This document shows, piece by piece, positions 28,274 to 37,205 of a DNA stretch of 64,000 bases. The DNA is taken from the NCBI RefSeq assembly GCF_023702715.1, contig NZ_CP098480.1, positions 496,001-560,000 on the forward strand, in the 5' to 3' direction. Under the pieces are notes generated by a model. It was not told the origin of the DNA, searched no databases, and saw only the letters and a list, made by a program, of their open reading frames with translations. Origin of the DNA: Acinetobacter sp. C32I. Lineage in GTDB: Bacteria > Pseudomonadota > Gammaproteobacteria > Pseudomonadales > Moraxellaceae. Position 1 is the first letter of the stretch. Every line of letters starts with the position of its first letter. The translations under genes and the position numbers were made by a program.

Positions 28274-31200
28274 TTAAGAATATTGAGAGACATCCGCTTG
28301 ATAAAGATCAAGCGCTTCATCCATCGACATATTGTCTGGTGGTGGTGCGATTGTCGCAACTTTCGGTGCTTCAGCGACTTTGGCAGCTTTTGATTTCACT
28401 TGATATTCGATAAAGATCGATTCTTTACCAAAATAATCGCGTAGCTTACCTAGAAGTTCATCCAATGGCGCTACTTTCCATTGCGGGCCGAGATGGAGTT
28501 CTGCATTGGCAAAGCTTTGTTGTAGCTGAATTTGTAGTCCAATATGCTGGCACATATCGACATTGCAATAAGGCAAGAGAATATTTTGTAAATCTTTGGC
28601 CAAAGATTTGGTCATCAGGTCTTGTGGTAGGCGAACCTGAATGCTTTGTGCGCGTTTCTGGCGGATTTCATTTAAGTTGAACGCTTTGCTGAGGCGTGCC
28701 ATTGGACGGTCAAAACCTTCACGTTCATAAATTTCACCCTCAATTACTACAACTTGTTCTAAGCGAACAATGTCTTTATAACGCTGGAAACGTTCGTGGT
28801 TACAGCTGATCTCTACACGGGCCGTACCATCATCCAGTGTGATCATGATACGGTTCGGGAAGTTGGCAATATCCACCACCAGACCCGCAAAAACCGTAGT
28901 AACACCTCGGCGAGTCGGTGTCAGTTCATTCAGTTTTGCTGGGATAAACGATTTTAATTCAGGACGATACACATCGATTGGATGGCCTGTGAGGTAGAGA
29001 CCAAGTGTATCTTTTTCACCTTTTAAGCGAACTTCATCTGACCATGGTTTGACAGGTTTAGCAGGTTTGCGCTGAACTTCTTCAACTTCACCAAACAGAT
29101 CCATAATCCCTGTTTCGCGGTTGCTGCGTGCTTGTTCAGCCGCTTGTACTGCTTCAGGTAACTGTGCCATCAGGCTAGAGCGTTCAATCCCAAGACAATC
29201 CAGTGCACCCGCACGTATCAGGGCTTCTAATGTACGTTTATTGATTTTTTTCAAATCAATACGATGGCAGAAGTCAAATAAATCTTTATATGGACCTTCA
29301 TTAATCCGTGAATCGATCACCGATTGCATCGCTTGTTCGCCGACACCTTTGATTGCGCCTAAACCATACACAATGGTTGCTTCATCGCTGGCGTGGAAGT
29401 GATACAAAGACATATTCACGGAAGGGGGCAGCACTTCGAGTTTGTTATTACGACAGTCATCAATCAAGAAGACGATACTGTCGGTATTCTGCATTTCCGA
29501 GGATAAAACAGCCGCCATAAACTCAGCAGGATAATGTGCTTTTAACCAAGCGGTATGGTAGGCAACTAGGGCATAGGCTGCAGCATGGGATTTGTTAAAA
29601 CCATAGCCGGCGAACTTTTCCATATAGTCGAAGATATGGTTGGCTGTTGCTTCATCAATCTCTTTTTTAGCAGCACCTTCAATAAAGATTTGGCGCTGTT
29701 TGACCATTTCTTCAGGCTTCTTTTTACCCATGGCACGGCGGAGTAAATCCGCGCCACCGAGTGTATAGCCAGCACAGAACTGTGCGGCCTGCATCACCTG
29801 TTCCTGATAAACCATAATCCCGTAAGTGGGTTCTAATACGCCTTCAAGCAATGGATGCAGATATTCAAATTCACCGCCATGCATACGGTGAATAAAGTCT
29901 GGAATCAGATCCATCGGGCCGGGGCGATACAAGGAAACGAAGGCAATAATTTCTTCGAACTTGCTTGGTCTTGCTTCCTTCAACATCTTTTTCATGCCGA
30001 CGGATTCAAACTGGAACACGGCTGTAGTGTTTGCTTCCGCAAAGACTAAATAGGCGTCTTTATCGTCAAGTGGGACATTGGAAATATTCAGTGGAATTTC
30101 AGATCTGATGCGTTTATTAATATTTTGAATCGCATCTTCAATGACGGTTAAGTTACGTAAGCCCAAGAAGTCGAACTTGACCAGACCCGCAGCTTCAACA
30201 TCATCTTTATCGTATTGCGCAACACGGTTGGTGCCATCGGCATCACACAGGACTGCGGAATAATCGGTAATTTTCCCTGGCGCAATAACAACACCACCCG
30301 CATGTTTCCCTGTATTACGGGTGATCCCTTCGAGTTTGAGTGCCATTTCCCAGATTTCAGCCGCATCGTCATTGTCAGGGTTGGATGGGTTGGTGACGAT
30401 ATCTTTAAGCTGTGGCTCCATGTCAATCGCTGTGACCAAATCGACACCCAGCGGTTTAGTTGGAATCATTTTGGAAATACGATCAGCAAGACCATAAGAC
30501 TTACCCAAGACCCGTGCCACATCTCGAATCGCACCTTTTGCCGCCATGGTACCGAAGGTGGCAATCTGTGATACCGCTTGGCGACCATAGTTCTGTGCCA
30601 CATATTCAATCACACGGTCACGACCTGCAATACAGAAATCGACGTCGAAGTCGGGCATCGAAACACGTTCTGGGTTCAAGAAACGTTCAAACAGCAGATC
30701 ATAACGTAAGGGGTCAAGGTCGGTAATTTTTAAACTATAGGCGACAAGAGAACCAGCACCTGAACCACGACCGGGTCCGACAGGTACCCCATTGTTTTTC
30801 GCCCATTGGATAAAGTCCATGACGATCAGGAAGTAACCTGGGAATCCCATCTTGAGAATAATATCGACTTCGTATTTAATCCGCTCATCATAAGGTTTGC
30901 GAATTTCGGCCCAATCCTCATCCCGTTCTTCAATTGGATAAAGATGGGTTAAACGTTCTTCTAAGCCTGTACGAGATAAATGCTCGAAATAAGTGTCGAT
31001 GGTATAGCCATCAGGAATCGGGAAGTCTGGTAAGAAATAGGTGCCGAGTTGCAAGGCAACATTACAGCGTTTTGCAATTTGATAAGTGTTTTCAATCGCG
31101 CTTGGAATGTCTGAGAACAGCTCAGACATTTGCTCGCCGGTTTTAAAGTATTGTTCAGTGCTGTAGTTTTTGGGGCGTTTATCATCACCTAAGACATAAC

Positions 31201-31837
31201 CATCAGCAATACATACCCGTGCTTCATGGGCTTCAAAATCGTCTTGTTCAACAAAGTGCACATCGTTATGTGCGACCACACCAATTTGATATTTGGCAGC
31301 GAGCTTGACTGCTTGCTGAATGAAATCTTCTTCACCAACACGTTCAGTGCGTGTTAAGGCCAAATAGACACGGTTACCAAACTTCTCAATCCATGCTTCT
31401 AATAAAGGCTCGGCTTTTTGTGGATTGGAAGAGCAGAGCATTTTACCGACATCACTATGCTGTCCAAGCAAGACGATTAGATCATCGGATTGCTCAAGTA
31501 CCCATTCTTTTTGCACGCATGGAATACTGAGTTGTTGACCTTCAATAAAGCCACGTGACACGATTTCAGTCAGATTCAGCCAACCTTTACTGCTTGTTGC
31601 CAATAAAGTTGCACGGTGTTCTGCATCGTTGAGTCGAATCACGCTACCTAAGATCGGTTTAATGCCTTTTTTTAAGCATGCTTCATAAAACTTGACTGCA
31701 GCATGTAGGTTGGATAAGTCGGTGAGTGCTAATGCAGGCATCTCATCTTTTATGGCAGCTTTGACCAAATCAGGTATGCGAACAATCGATTCTGTGATCG
31801 AAAATTCTGTGTGGATACCGAGATGAACAAACCGCAT
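28274..31837 (-). CDS. dnaE: DNA polymerase III subunit alpha
   Basis: The replicative polymerase, 1187 residues, of the usual Gram-negative length. The N-terminal PHP domain starts FVHLGIHTEFS. The palm aspartates lie in PDFDVDFC (Asp398, Asp400), preceded by GPGRGSGAGS. Helix-hairpin-helix, OB-fold (near 950-1030) and C-terminal tau-binding regions follow, as in the family. ATG 31837 is preceded on the minus strand by AAGGATAG and gives the expected start MRFVHLG. Upstream in-frame Mets would add 15 unsupported residues. It diverges from the Sel1-repeat gene. Confidence 0.97.
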   Translation of the reverse strand: MRFVHLGIHTEFSITESIVRIPDLVKAAIKDEMPALALTDLSNLHAAVKFYEACLKKGIKPILGSVIRLNDAEHRATLLATSSKGWLNLTEIVSRGFIEGQQLSIPCVQKEWVLEQSDDLIVLLGQHSDVGKMLCSSNPQKAEPLLEAWIEKFGNRVYLALTRTERVGEEDFIQQAVKLAAKYQIGVVAHNDVHFVEQDDFEAHEARVCIADGYVLGDDKRPKNYSTEQYFKTGEQMSELFSDIPSAIENTYQIAKRCNVALQLGTYFLPDFPIPDGYTIDTYFEHLSRTGLEERLTHLYPIEERDEDWAEIRKPYDERIKYEVDIILKMGFPGYFLIVMDFIQWAKNNGVPVGPGRGSGAGSLVAYSLKITDLDPLRYDLLFERFLNPERVSMPDFDVDFCIAGRDRVIEYVAQNYGRQAVSQIATFGTMAAKGAIRDVARVLGKSYGLADRISKMIPTKPLGVDLVTAIDMEPQLKDIVTNPSNPDNDDAAEIWEMALKLEGITRNTGKHAGGVVIAPGKITDYSAVLCDADGTNRVAQYDKDDVEAAGLVKFDFLGLRNLTVIEDAIQNINKRIRSEIPLNISNVPLDDKDAYLVFAEANTTAVFQFESVGMKKMLKEARPSKFEEIIAFVSLYRPGPMDLIPDFIHRMHGGEFEYLHPLLEGVLEPTYGIMVYQEQVMQAAQFCAGYTLGGADLLRRAMGKKKPEEMVKQRQIFIEGAAKKEIDEATANHIFDYMEKFAGYGFNKSHAAAYALVAYHTAWLKAHYPAEFMAAVLSSEMQNTDSIVFLIDDCRNNKLEVLPPSVNMSLYHFHASDEATIVYGLGAIKGVGEQAMQSVIDSRINEGPYKDLFDFCHRIDLKKINKRTLEALIRAGALDCLGIERSSLMAQLPEAVQAAEQARSNRETGIMDLFGEVEEVQRKPAKPVKPWSDEVRLKGEKDTLGLYLTGHPIDVYRPELKSFIPAKLNELTPTRRGVTTVFAGLVVDIANFPNRIMITLDDGTARVEISCNHERFQRYKDIVRLEQVVVIEGEIYEREGFDRPMARLSKAFNLNEIRQKRAQSIQVRLPQDLMTKSLAKDLQNILLPYCNVDMCQHIGLQIQLQQSFANAELHLGPQWKVAPLDELLGKLRDYFGKESIFIEYQVKSKAAKVAEAPKVATIAPPPDNMSMDEALDLYQADVSQYS

Positions 31838-31988
31838 AGAAGGACTATCCTTTTTCAAAGCAACGCATAGTTTAGCATGCAAACCGAAAATGACATGCCT
31901 AATATTTTGGCAAACCGTGTTTTTGCTTTGTTATTTTTATAAAATATTAAAAATTAGTTTTTGATTTTTATGTGAATATAAATATTGG

Positions 31989-32016
31989 TTTACATAAAGT
32001 GTTTTACCGTTAGAAT
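31989..32016 (+). promoter_or_regulatory. Sigma-70 promoter for Sel1-repeat gene
   Basis: TTTACA (31989-31994) and TAGAAT (32011-32016) are 16 bases apart, placing the transcript start about 30 bases before the ATG at 32053. Confidence 0.5.
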
Positions 32017-32052
32017 GTAATCGCATAAAAATGTAGCAATGTGAGCCAAATA

Positions 32053-32955
32053 ATGAAATTAAAAAATATCGTACTTTCAATATTATTAACTAGCAGTTTA
32101 TTTAGCATTAGCCATGCAGATGATGTGCCGTATAGCCCAGAATTGGTACAACAAGCTAAAAATGGTGATGCGATTGCTCAGAATAATTTAGGTGATGCTT
32201 ATTATTATGGCATTGAAGTGGAACAGGATTTTGGTAAAGCATTGGAGTGGTTTAAGAAGTCTGCAGCAAAGGGTAATGCCGATGCAATTTTCTCTGTCGG
32301 CTATATGTATAACTATGGTGAAGGTACTGAGGAAGACAACCCAACCGCTTTAAAATGGTACACCCAAGCAGCACAGAAAGGACAGTTAAGAGCACAGTAT
32401 TATCTCGGTTATATGTATCTGAATGGAGATGAAGGTGTTAAAGCCAATACCAAGAAAGGCTTAGAGTGGATGACCAAGTCTGCTGATGCGGGTCTGGATC
32501 TGGCACAAGTTGAGCTTGGTCATCTTTATAAAGAAGGAGATGAAGAGAAAGGTGTTGCTCAGGACTTGAATAAGGCAGTGCATTATTATCAATTGGCAGC
32601 TAAGCAAGATGAAGCTGGAGCGATCAATAATCTCGGTATTTTCTATCTGGAAGGAAATAGTGTGATTAAGCAGGACTATAAGGAGGCGATGCGCTTATTT
32701 AGTTTGGCATCCAAAGCGGAAGAGGCCTTGGGTTCTTATAATATGGCCTATATGTATGAAGAAGGCAAAGGCGTCGCAAAGAATTATAAAAAAGCGGTTG
32801 AATATTATGAGCTGGCTTTTTCACAAGATGAAATGGATGCTTTGCTGTCTCTATCTCGTTTGTATGAAAAAGGCGGGTTTGGTTTGACCAAAAACTTAAA
32901 GAAAGCCAAAGAATACGAAGATTTATGGGATACTCTTCAATCCGCTGACGATTAA
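32053..32955 (+). CDS. Sel1-repeat (TPR-like) exported protein
   Basis: A 300-residue exported protein with a signal peptide ending ISHA near residue 22. About seven Sel1-like repeats of 36-38 residues fill the rest. Each has the pattern A..LG.MY..G.GV..D..KA..WY..AA..G, for example IAQNNLGDAYYYG and ALGSYNMAYMYEEGKGV. Such proteins act as periplasmic scaffolds in signalling or virulence, but no partner is visible. I use the ATG at 32053 rather than the GTG at 32041, since the basic n-region MKLKN starts there. Confidence 0.85.
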   Translation: MKLKNIVLSILLTSSLFSISHADDVPYSPELVQQAKNGDAIAQNNLGDAYYYGIEVEQDFGKALEWFKKSAAKGNADAIFSVGYMYNYGEGTEEDNPTALKWYTQAAQKGQLRAQYYLGYMYLNGDEGVKANTKKGLEWMTKSADAGLDLAQVELGHLYKEGDEEKGVAQDLNKAVHYYQLAAKQDEAGAINNLGIFYLEGNSVIKQDYKEAMRLFSLASKAEEALGSYNMAYMYEEGKGVAKNYKKAVEYYELAFSQDEMDALLSLSRLYEKGGFGLTKNLKKAKEYEDLWDTLQSADD

Positions 32956-33016
32956 TATTCTTTGATGGTGAATATGAAAATGAGGTATCTCATAGAGAGA
33001 TACCTCATCGACTGAA

Positions 33017-34447
33017 TTAACGCATTTTTGCCAAGAAACGGCCTAAACGGTTAATGGCTTCACGGAGTTCGTTTTCAGCAGGTAAGAACACTACCCGGAA
33101 ATGATCTGGTGTCGGCCAGTTAAAACCTGTCCCTTGGACTAGTAGTACTTTCTCTGCTTTTAGTAAATCCAACATCAGTTTTTCATCATCTTCGATTGGG
33201 TAAACTGTTGGATCGAGTTTAGGGAAGCAGTACATTGCGCCATCTGGTTTTACGCAGCTTAGTCCAGGGATTTCGTTCAGCATTTCCCAAGCAATATTGC
33301 GCTGTTCATATAGACGCCCACCTGGACGAATCAAGTCATTAATCGACTGATAACCGCCTAGGGCTGTTTGAATCGCATATTGCGCTTGATGATTGGCACA
33401 TAGACGCATTGAAGCCAACATATCTAAGCCTTCGATATAGTCAGCCGCACGTGCTTTGTTGCCTGTGATTGCCATCCAACCTGCGCGATAACCTGCAATA
33501 CGATATGCTTTCGACAAGCCATTGAATGAAATACACAGTTGATCGCCAGCCAAAGCCGCAACCGCTACATGCTCAATGCCGTCATAAACGATTTTGTCGT
33601 AGATTTCATCAGCAAATAAAATCAGGTCATGCTTTTTCGCTAGTGCAACAATTTGCTCTAACACATGACGTGGATAGACGGAACCGGTTGGGTTGTTCGG
33701 ATTGATAATCACAATACCACGGGTGTTCGGTGTGATTTTGCTTTCCATATCCGCAATGTCAGGATACCAGTAGTTTTCAGAATCACATTTATAGTGAACT
33801 GCAGTGCCCCCTGAAAGATTCACTGCTGCTGTCCATAATGGATAATCAGGCATAGGCACTAGCATTTCATCGCCATCATCCAGCAGACCTTGCATTGCCA
33901 TTACGATCAGTTCAGAAACACCATTGCCGACATACACATCATTGACATGCATATCAAAGATACCTTTCTGCTGGTAATACTGGCAGATGGCTTTGCGTGC
34001 AGGGAAAATCCCTTTTGAGTCGGTATAACCAATTGCATTCGGAAGGTTTAATGCAACATCGTTAATAATTTCTTGAGGTGCTTCAAAGCCAAAAGGTGCA
34101 GGGTTGCCGATATTCAGCTTGATGATTTTATGTCCTTGCTCCTCCATTTCATTGGCGGCGCGTAATACTGGTCCACGGATGTCGTAACAAACATGCTCAA
34201 GCTTAGATGATTTTTTAATTTCTCGGCTTGATTGATTAGACTGGGGAACAACAGTATTTTTTGACATAGCTGGATTCACTTTTGCATATCGGTATAAATA
34301 ACTTTTAAAGGTTTCAACGCTTACCAAATTCAGATCGTGTTGATCTCTCAGCAATTCAACAATTTTTTCATGGGTAAAACCTGACTGTTGATATTGTCTG
34401 ATGGTTGGTAATAGATTTTGAAAAACCACACTTTTTTTCTGAGACAT
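33017..34447 (-). CDS. alaA: Alanine aminotransferase AlaA with N-terminal DNA-binding-like extension
   Basis: A 476-residue PLP enzyme of the AlaA/YfbQ type, forming alanine from pyruvate and glutamate. The aminotransferase part begins near residue 77 at KKSSKLEHVCYDIRGPVL, exactly as in E. coli AlaA. It contains NPNNPTG (249-255) and the PLP lysine in FNGLSKAYRIAG (Lys313). Residues 1-60 are an extra helical domain (NLLPTIRQYQQSGFTHEKI, then SVETFKSYLYRYAK) resembling small helix-turn-helix segments of plasmid and mobilisation proteins, joined by a Ser/Gln-rich linker. ATG 34447 has AGGAC upstream. The extension recurs in Acinetobacter homologues as far as I recall. Confidence 0.9.
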   Translation of the reverse strand: MSQKKSVVFQNLLPTIRQYQQSGFTHEKIVELLRDQHDLNLVSVETFKSYLYRYAKVNPAMSKNTVVPQSNQSSREIKKSSKLEHVCYDIRGPVLRAANEMEEQGHKIIKLNIGNPAPFGFEAPQEIINDVALNLPNAIGYTDSKGIFPARKAICQYYQQKGIFDMHVNDVYVGNGVSELIVMAMQGLLDDGDEMLVPMPDYPLWTAAVNLSGGTAVHYKCDSENYWYPDIADMESKITPNTRGIVIINPNNPTGSVYPRHVLEQIVALAKKHDLILFADEIYDKIVYDGIEHVAVAALAGDQLCISFNGLSKAYRIAGYRAGWMAITGNKARAADYIEGLDMLASMRLCANHQAQYAIQTALGGYQSINDLIRPGGRLYEQRNIAWEMLNEIPGLSCVKPDGAMYCFPKLDPTVYPIEDDEKLMLDLLKAEKVLLVQGTGFNWPTPDHFRVVFLPAENELREAINRLGRFLAKMR

Positions 34448-34687
34448 TGTTTGTCCTATACAACCGTGCGAAATAAGCATAACACTATATTTGCTCACGA
34501 AGAAGACAATATTGTTAAAAATTGCTTACTTCAAATTTTTAATTTGCTTTCTTTTTGCTATTTATGATTAAAGTGTTTAAATTTCACTAAATTATACGAT
34601 CTGAGACTAGAGTTTTTTTTTTGAATGGCGTAAATATAAAACCTGATCATTAAGATAGTTCTAACATCAGAATAAAAGGTGCAGGTT

Positions 34688-35107
34688 ATGGGAAAAGTGA
34701 ATAAAACAGACCGAGAATGGCAAAGAGAATTATCACCTGAAGAATATCGCATAACTCGTCAAAAGGGCACAGAACCCGCATTTACTGGACAATACTGGAA
34801 CAATAAACAACATGGCACGTATGTTTGCCGTTGTTGTGGTGCAGAATTATTTTCTTCAGAAACAAAATATGATAGTGGTTGTGGTTGGCCGAGCTTTTTT
34901 CGACCAATTGACAGCGTTGCAATCGAAGAGCATGAAGATTTGTCGCATGGTATGGTCAGAACAGAAATTGTCTGCCATGATTGCGATGCACATTTGGGCC
35001 ATGTGTTTGAGGATGGTCCACAGCCGACAGGACTGCGTTATTGCGTGAATTCGGCATCATTACAACTTAAAACAGAAGAAAAGAACGACGAGGAAACGTA
35101 TCCATGA
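34688..35107 (+). CDS. msrB: Peptide-methionine (R)-S-oxide reductase
   Basis: A 139-residue enzyme that repairs methionine-R-sulphoxide in proteins. The zinc-binding pairs are CRCCG (near residue 47) and [12 protein letters not shown]. The catalytic cysteine lies in RYCVNSASL. Length fits a single-domain MsrB. ATG 34688 follows an AGGT ribosome-binding sequence. Its stop overlaps the start of the gpx gene by four bases (ATGA), making an oxidative-damage repair operon. Confidence 0.95.
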   Translation: MGKVNKTDREWQRELSPEEYRITRQKGTEPAFTGQYWNNKQHGTYVCRCCGAELFSSETKYDSGCGWPSFFRPIDSVAIEEHEDLSHGMVRTEIVCHDCDAHLGHVFEDGPQPTGLRYCVNSASLQLKTEEKNDEETYP

Positions 35108-35592
35108 GTAACATTTATCAGTTTGAAGCTGAATTGTTAGAGGGAGAAACAAAAGCGCTCGCTGATTATAAAGGCAAGGTCATGCTAATTGTAAATACTG
35201 CAAGCAAGTGTGGCTTTACTCCCCAGTTTGCTGGATTAGAAAAACTTTATGAAAAATATAACGCTCAGGGACTTGAGGTATTAGGTTTTCCTTGCAATCA
35301 ATTTGGAGGGCAAGATCCAGGAACCAATAAAGAAATTGGTGCATATTGCCAGCGCAATTATGGGGTCAGTTTTCCCATGTTTGCCAAGGTGGATGTAAAA
35401 GGGCCAGAAGCACATGTGATTTTTCGTTATTTAACGCGTGAAGCGAAAGGGCTTTTGGGTAGTCGTAATATCAAATGGAATTTCACTAAGTTCTTAGTCG
35501 GCCGTAATGGTGAAGTTTTGGAGCGTTATGCGCCGACCACCAAGCCTGAAGCTTTGGAAGCTGATATCGAAAAAGCATTGGCGAAGAAATAA
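35104..35592 (+). CDS. Glutathione peroxidase family protein
   Basis: A 162-residue peroxidase of the non-selenium BtuE/GPx type, which reduces hydroperoxides with thioredoxin or glutathione. The catalytic cysteine is Cys36 ([12 protein letters not shown]). The glutamine lies in [12 protein letters not shown] and the tryptophan in [10 protein letters not shown], completing the Cys-Gln-Trp set. It is translationally coupled to msrB. A short gap separates it from the AraC-family gene. Confidence 0.95.
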   Translation: MSNIYQFEAELLEGETKALADYKGKVMLIVNTASKCGFTPQFAGLEKLYEKYNAQGLEVLGFPCNQFGGQDPGTNKEIGAYCQRNYGVSFPMFAKVDVKGPEAHVIFRYLTREAKGLLGSRNIKWNFTKFLVGRNGEVLERYAPTTKPEALEADIEKALAKK

Positions 35593-35626
35593 ATGAACAA
35601 CGTTTTTGGTTGAGGTTTGAATTCTT

Positions 35627-36469
35627 TTGGACTCAACTGTTGAATTCTGGAGTGATGCAGACATGCCTTATGTCGAAACGCGTAGGGCATGTCAAAGTCG
35701 AATCTGCTATAAATCGCATAGTCACCCCACATTTTCGATTGGTGCAGTCGATGCGGGACAAAGTCATTTTTCAAGTTTTTTTGCCCAAGATCAGTTGATT
35801 GAAGCGGGCTGTCTCGTTGCTATTCCTGCTCATGTAGAACATTCCTGTAATCCGTTGCCAAATCAGGCATGGAGTTATCAGATGATGCATCTGAATGCGA
35901 CATGGTTGACTGCATTGGTTGAGGAGCTACAGCACCATACTGATCTCAACGTTGATTTTGATACGCCGTATCTACCTAAATTCAAACCCAAGATTATCAA
36001 TGAGCGGAATATTTATCAGGCTTTTTCAGGCTTAAATGCAGTTTTGTTTAATCCGCAACTTTCACTCCTGCAAAAAGAACATGATTTAATTCAGGTCTTA
36101 ACCAATATTTTACTACCCAATTTTAACTGGGAAAAAATTCAACCTTCTCATTATTTTCAGCAGCATCTTTCAGACTTATTGGAATGCCTTGAAGACAATA
36201 TTGAGAATCTGTCTCTGCAATATCTTGCCGAAAAGATGCAACTTAGCCGTTATGCATTAATCCGGTTGTTTAAACATTGCTTTGGATTAACCCCACATGC
36301 TTATCAGTTGAACTATAAGGTCAACCAAGCTCGGCAGCGTTTAAGAGAATCTGATCGTGATCTAGCCAGATTGGCATATGAACTGGATTTTAGTGATCAA
36401 AGCCATTTTCATCGCGTTTTTAAGCAACATACTGGCATAACGCCCAAGCAATATTATAAAAAATCTTAG
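35627..36469 (+). CDS. AraC family transcriptional regulator
   Basis: A 280-residue regulator. The N-terminal cupin-like domain begins WSDADMPYVETRRAC, with SHSHPTFSIGAVDAG, and has a histidine at HVEHSC. The C-terminal about 100 residues hold the two helix-turn-helix units, LSLQYLAEKMQLSRYALIRLFK and DLARLAYELDFSDQSHFHRVFKQHTGITPKQY. The start is a TTG at 35627, since the conserved N-terminal sequence precedes the first ATG at 35663. A LysE-family exporter follows on the same strand, a pairing seen with regulators of amino acid efflux. Confidence 0.88.
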   Translation: MDSTVEFWSDADMPYVETRRACQSRICYKSHSHPTFSIGAVDAGQSHFSSFFAQDQLIEAGCLVAIPAHVEHSCNPLPNQAWSYQMMHLNATWLTALVEELQHHTDLNVDFDTPYLPKFKPKIINERNIYQAFSGLNAVLFNPQLSLLQKEHDLIQVLTNILLPNFNWEKIQPSHYFQQHLSDLLECLEDNIENLSLQYLAEKMQLSRYALIRLFKHCFGLTPHAYQLNYKVNQARQRLRESDRDLARLAYELDFSDQSHFHRVFKQHTGITPKQYYKKS

Positions 36470-36541
36470 TCCACGCAATTTTATACAAGAACGAAACGCC
36501 ACACTTTTTTAAGCTGACTCCGATTTATTTGGAGAGTAGCT

Positions 36542-37165
36542 ATGGAGCTGTTTCTAACCATCGCCATCACGCATTTTATTGCATTACTGACACCCGGCGC
36601 AGATTTCTTTTTAATTTTAAAGACCTTGATACAGAGCCAGAAAAAGGCTGCGCGATTTACTTGTGCAGGCATTGCATTGGGGAATGTCATCATACTGATC
36701 AGTATCTATTTGAGTTTATTTATCATCGGTCAGGTGAATACCGAATTATTTATCCTCATGAAGTGGTTGGGTGTTGTTTATTTTGCCTATTTGGCGATTC
36801 AATGTTTTCGTTTGGCTCAATCAACACAGAGGGTCAATCAACTTGCTGAGCAATGTGTTGATCAACCACAAAAGTATGCTTACCTGAAGGCGTTTCTATC
36901 AGGTTTGCTTTCCAGTGTGTTGAACCCGAAGAATTTGATGTTCTATAGCGTCTTGGTGATCTTGATTTATCCACAATATAATTTTGTTCAAAATGCATTG
37001 CTGTGTTTTTGGATGGTCGGATTGGTATTGATCTGGAACCTCACTATTGTTCAATTGATCGGTTCGAGCATTTATCTGTCGTGGTTAAATCGACATCTAC
37101 AGCATTTATATTATTTGGCAGGATGCAGTTTTTTGTTGTTTATGCTGATCCTGATCATGTATTAA
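36542..37165 (+). CDS. LysE family amino acid exporter
   Basis: A 207-residue inner-membrane protein with about six helices, of the LysE/RhtB type that exports amino acids or related metabolites. The conserved N-terminal motif is LLTPGADFFLILKTL. A second conserved motif is the FLSGLLSSVLNPKNLMFY stretch near residue 120. GGAG precedes the ATG. The AraC-family regulator lies 72 bases upstream and probably controls it. Substrate unknown. Confidence 0.9.
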   Translation: MELFLTIAITHFIALLTPGADFFLILKTLIQSQKKAARFTCAGIALGNVIILISIYLSLFIIGQVNTELFILMKWLGVVYFAYLAIQCFRLAQSTQRVNQLAEQCVDQPQKYAYLKAFLSGLLSSVLNPKNLMFYSVLVILIYPQYNFVQNALLCFWMVGLVLIWNLTIVQLIGSSIYLSWLNRHLQHLYYLAGCSFLLFMLILIMY

Positions 37166-37167
37166 AT

Positions 37168-37197
37168 AAAAAGACGGTCATTTGACCGTCTTTTTTT
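37168..37197. terminator. Bidirectional Rho-independent terminator
   Basis: A stem AAAGACGGTCA / TGACCGTCTTT (37170-37180, 37183-37193) with a very short loop and flanking A- and T-runs separates the LysE gene from the convergent RND pump. Confidence 0.9.
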
Positions 37198-37205
37198 ATT
37201 CAAGC

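Noticed and set aside
30215..30726. Plus-strand open frames inside dnaE
   Set aside because: They mirror conserved dnaE coding sequence and give low-complexity translations without homology.
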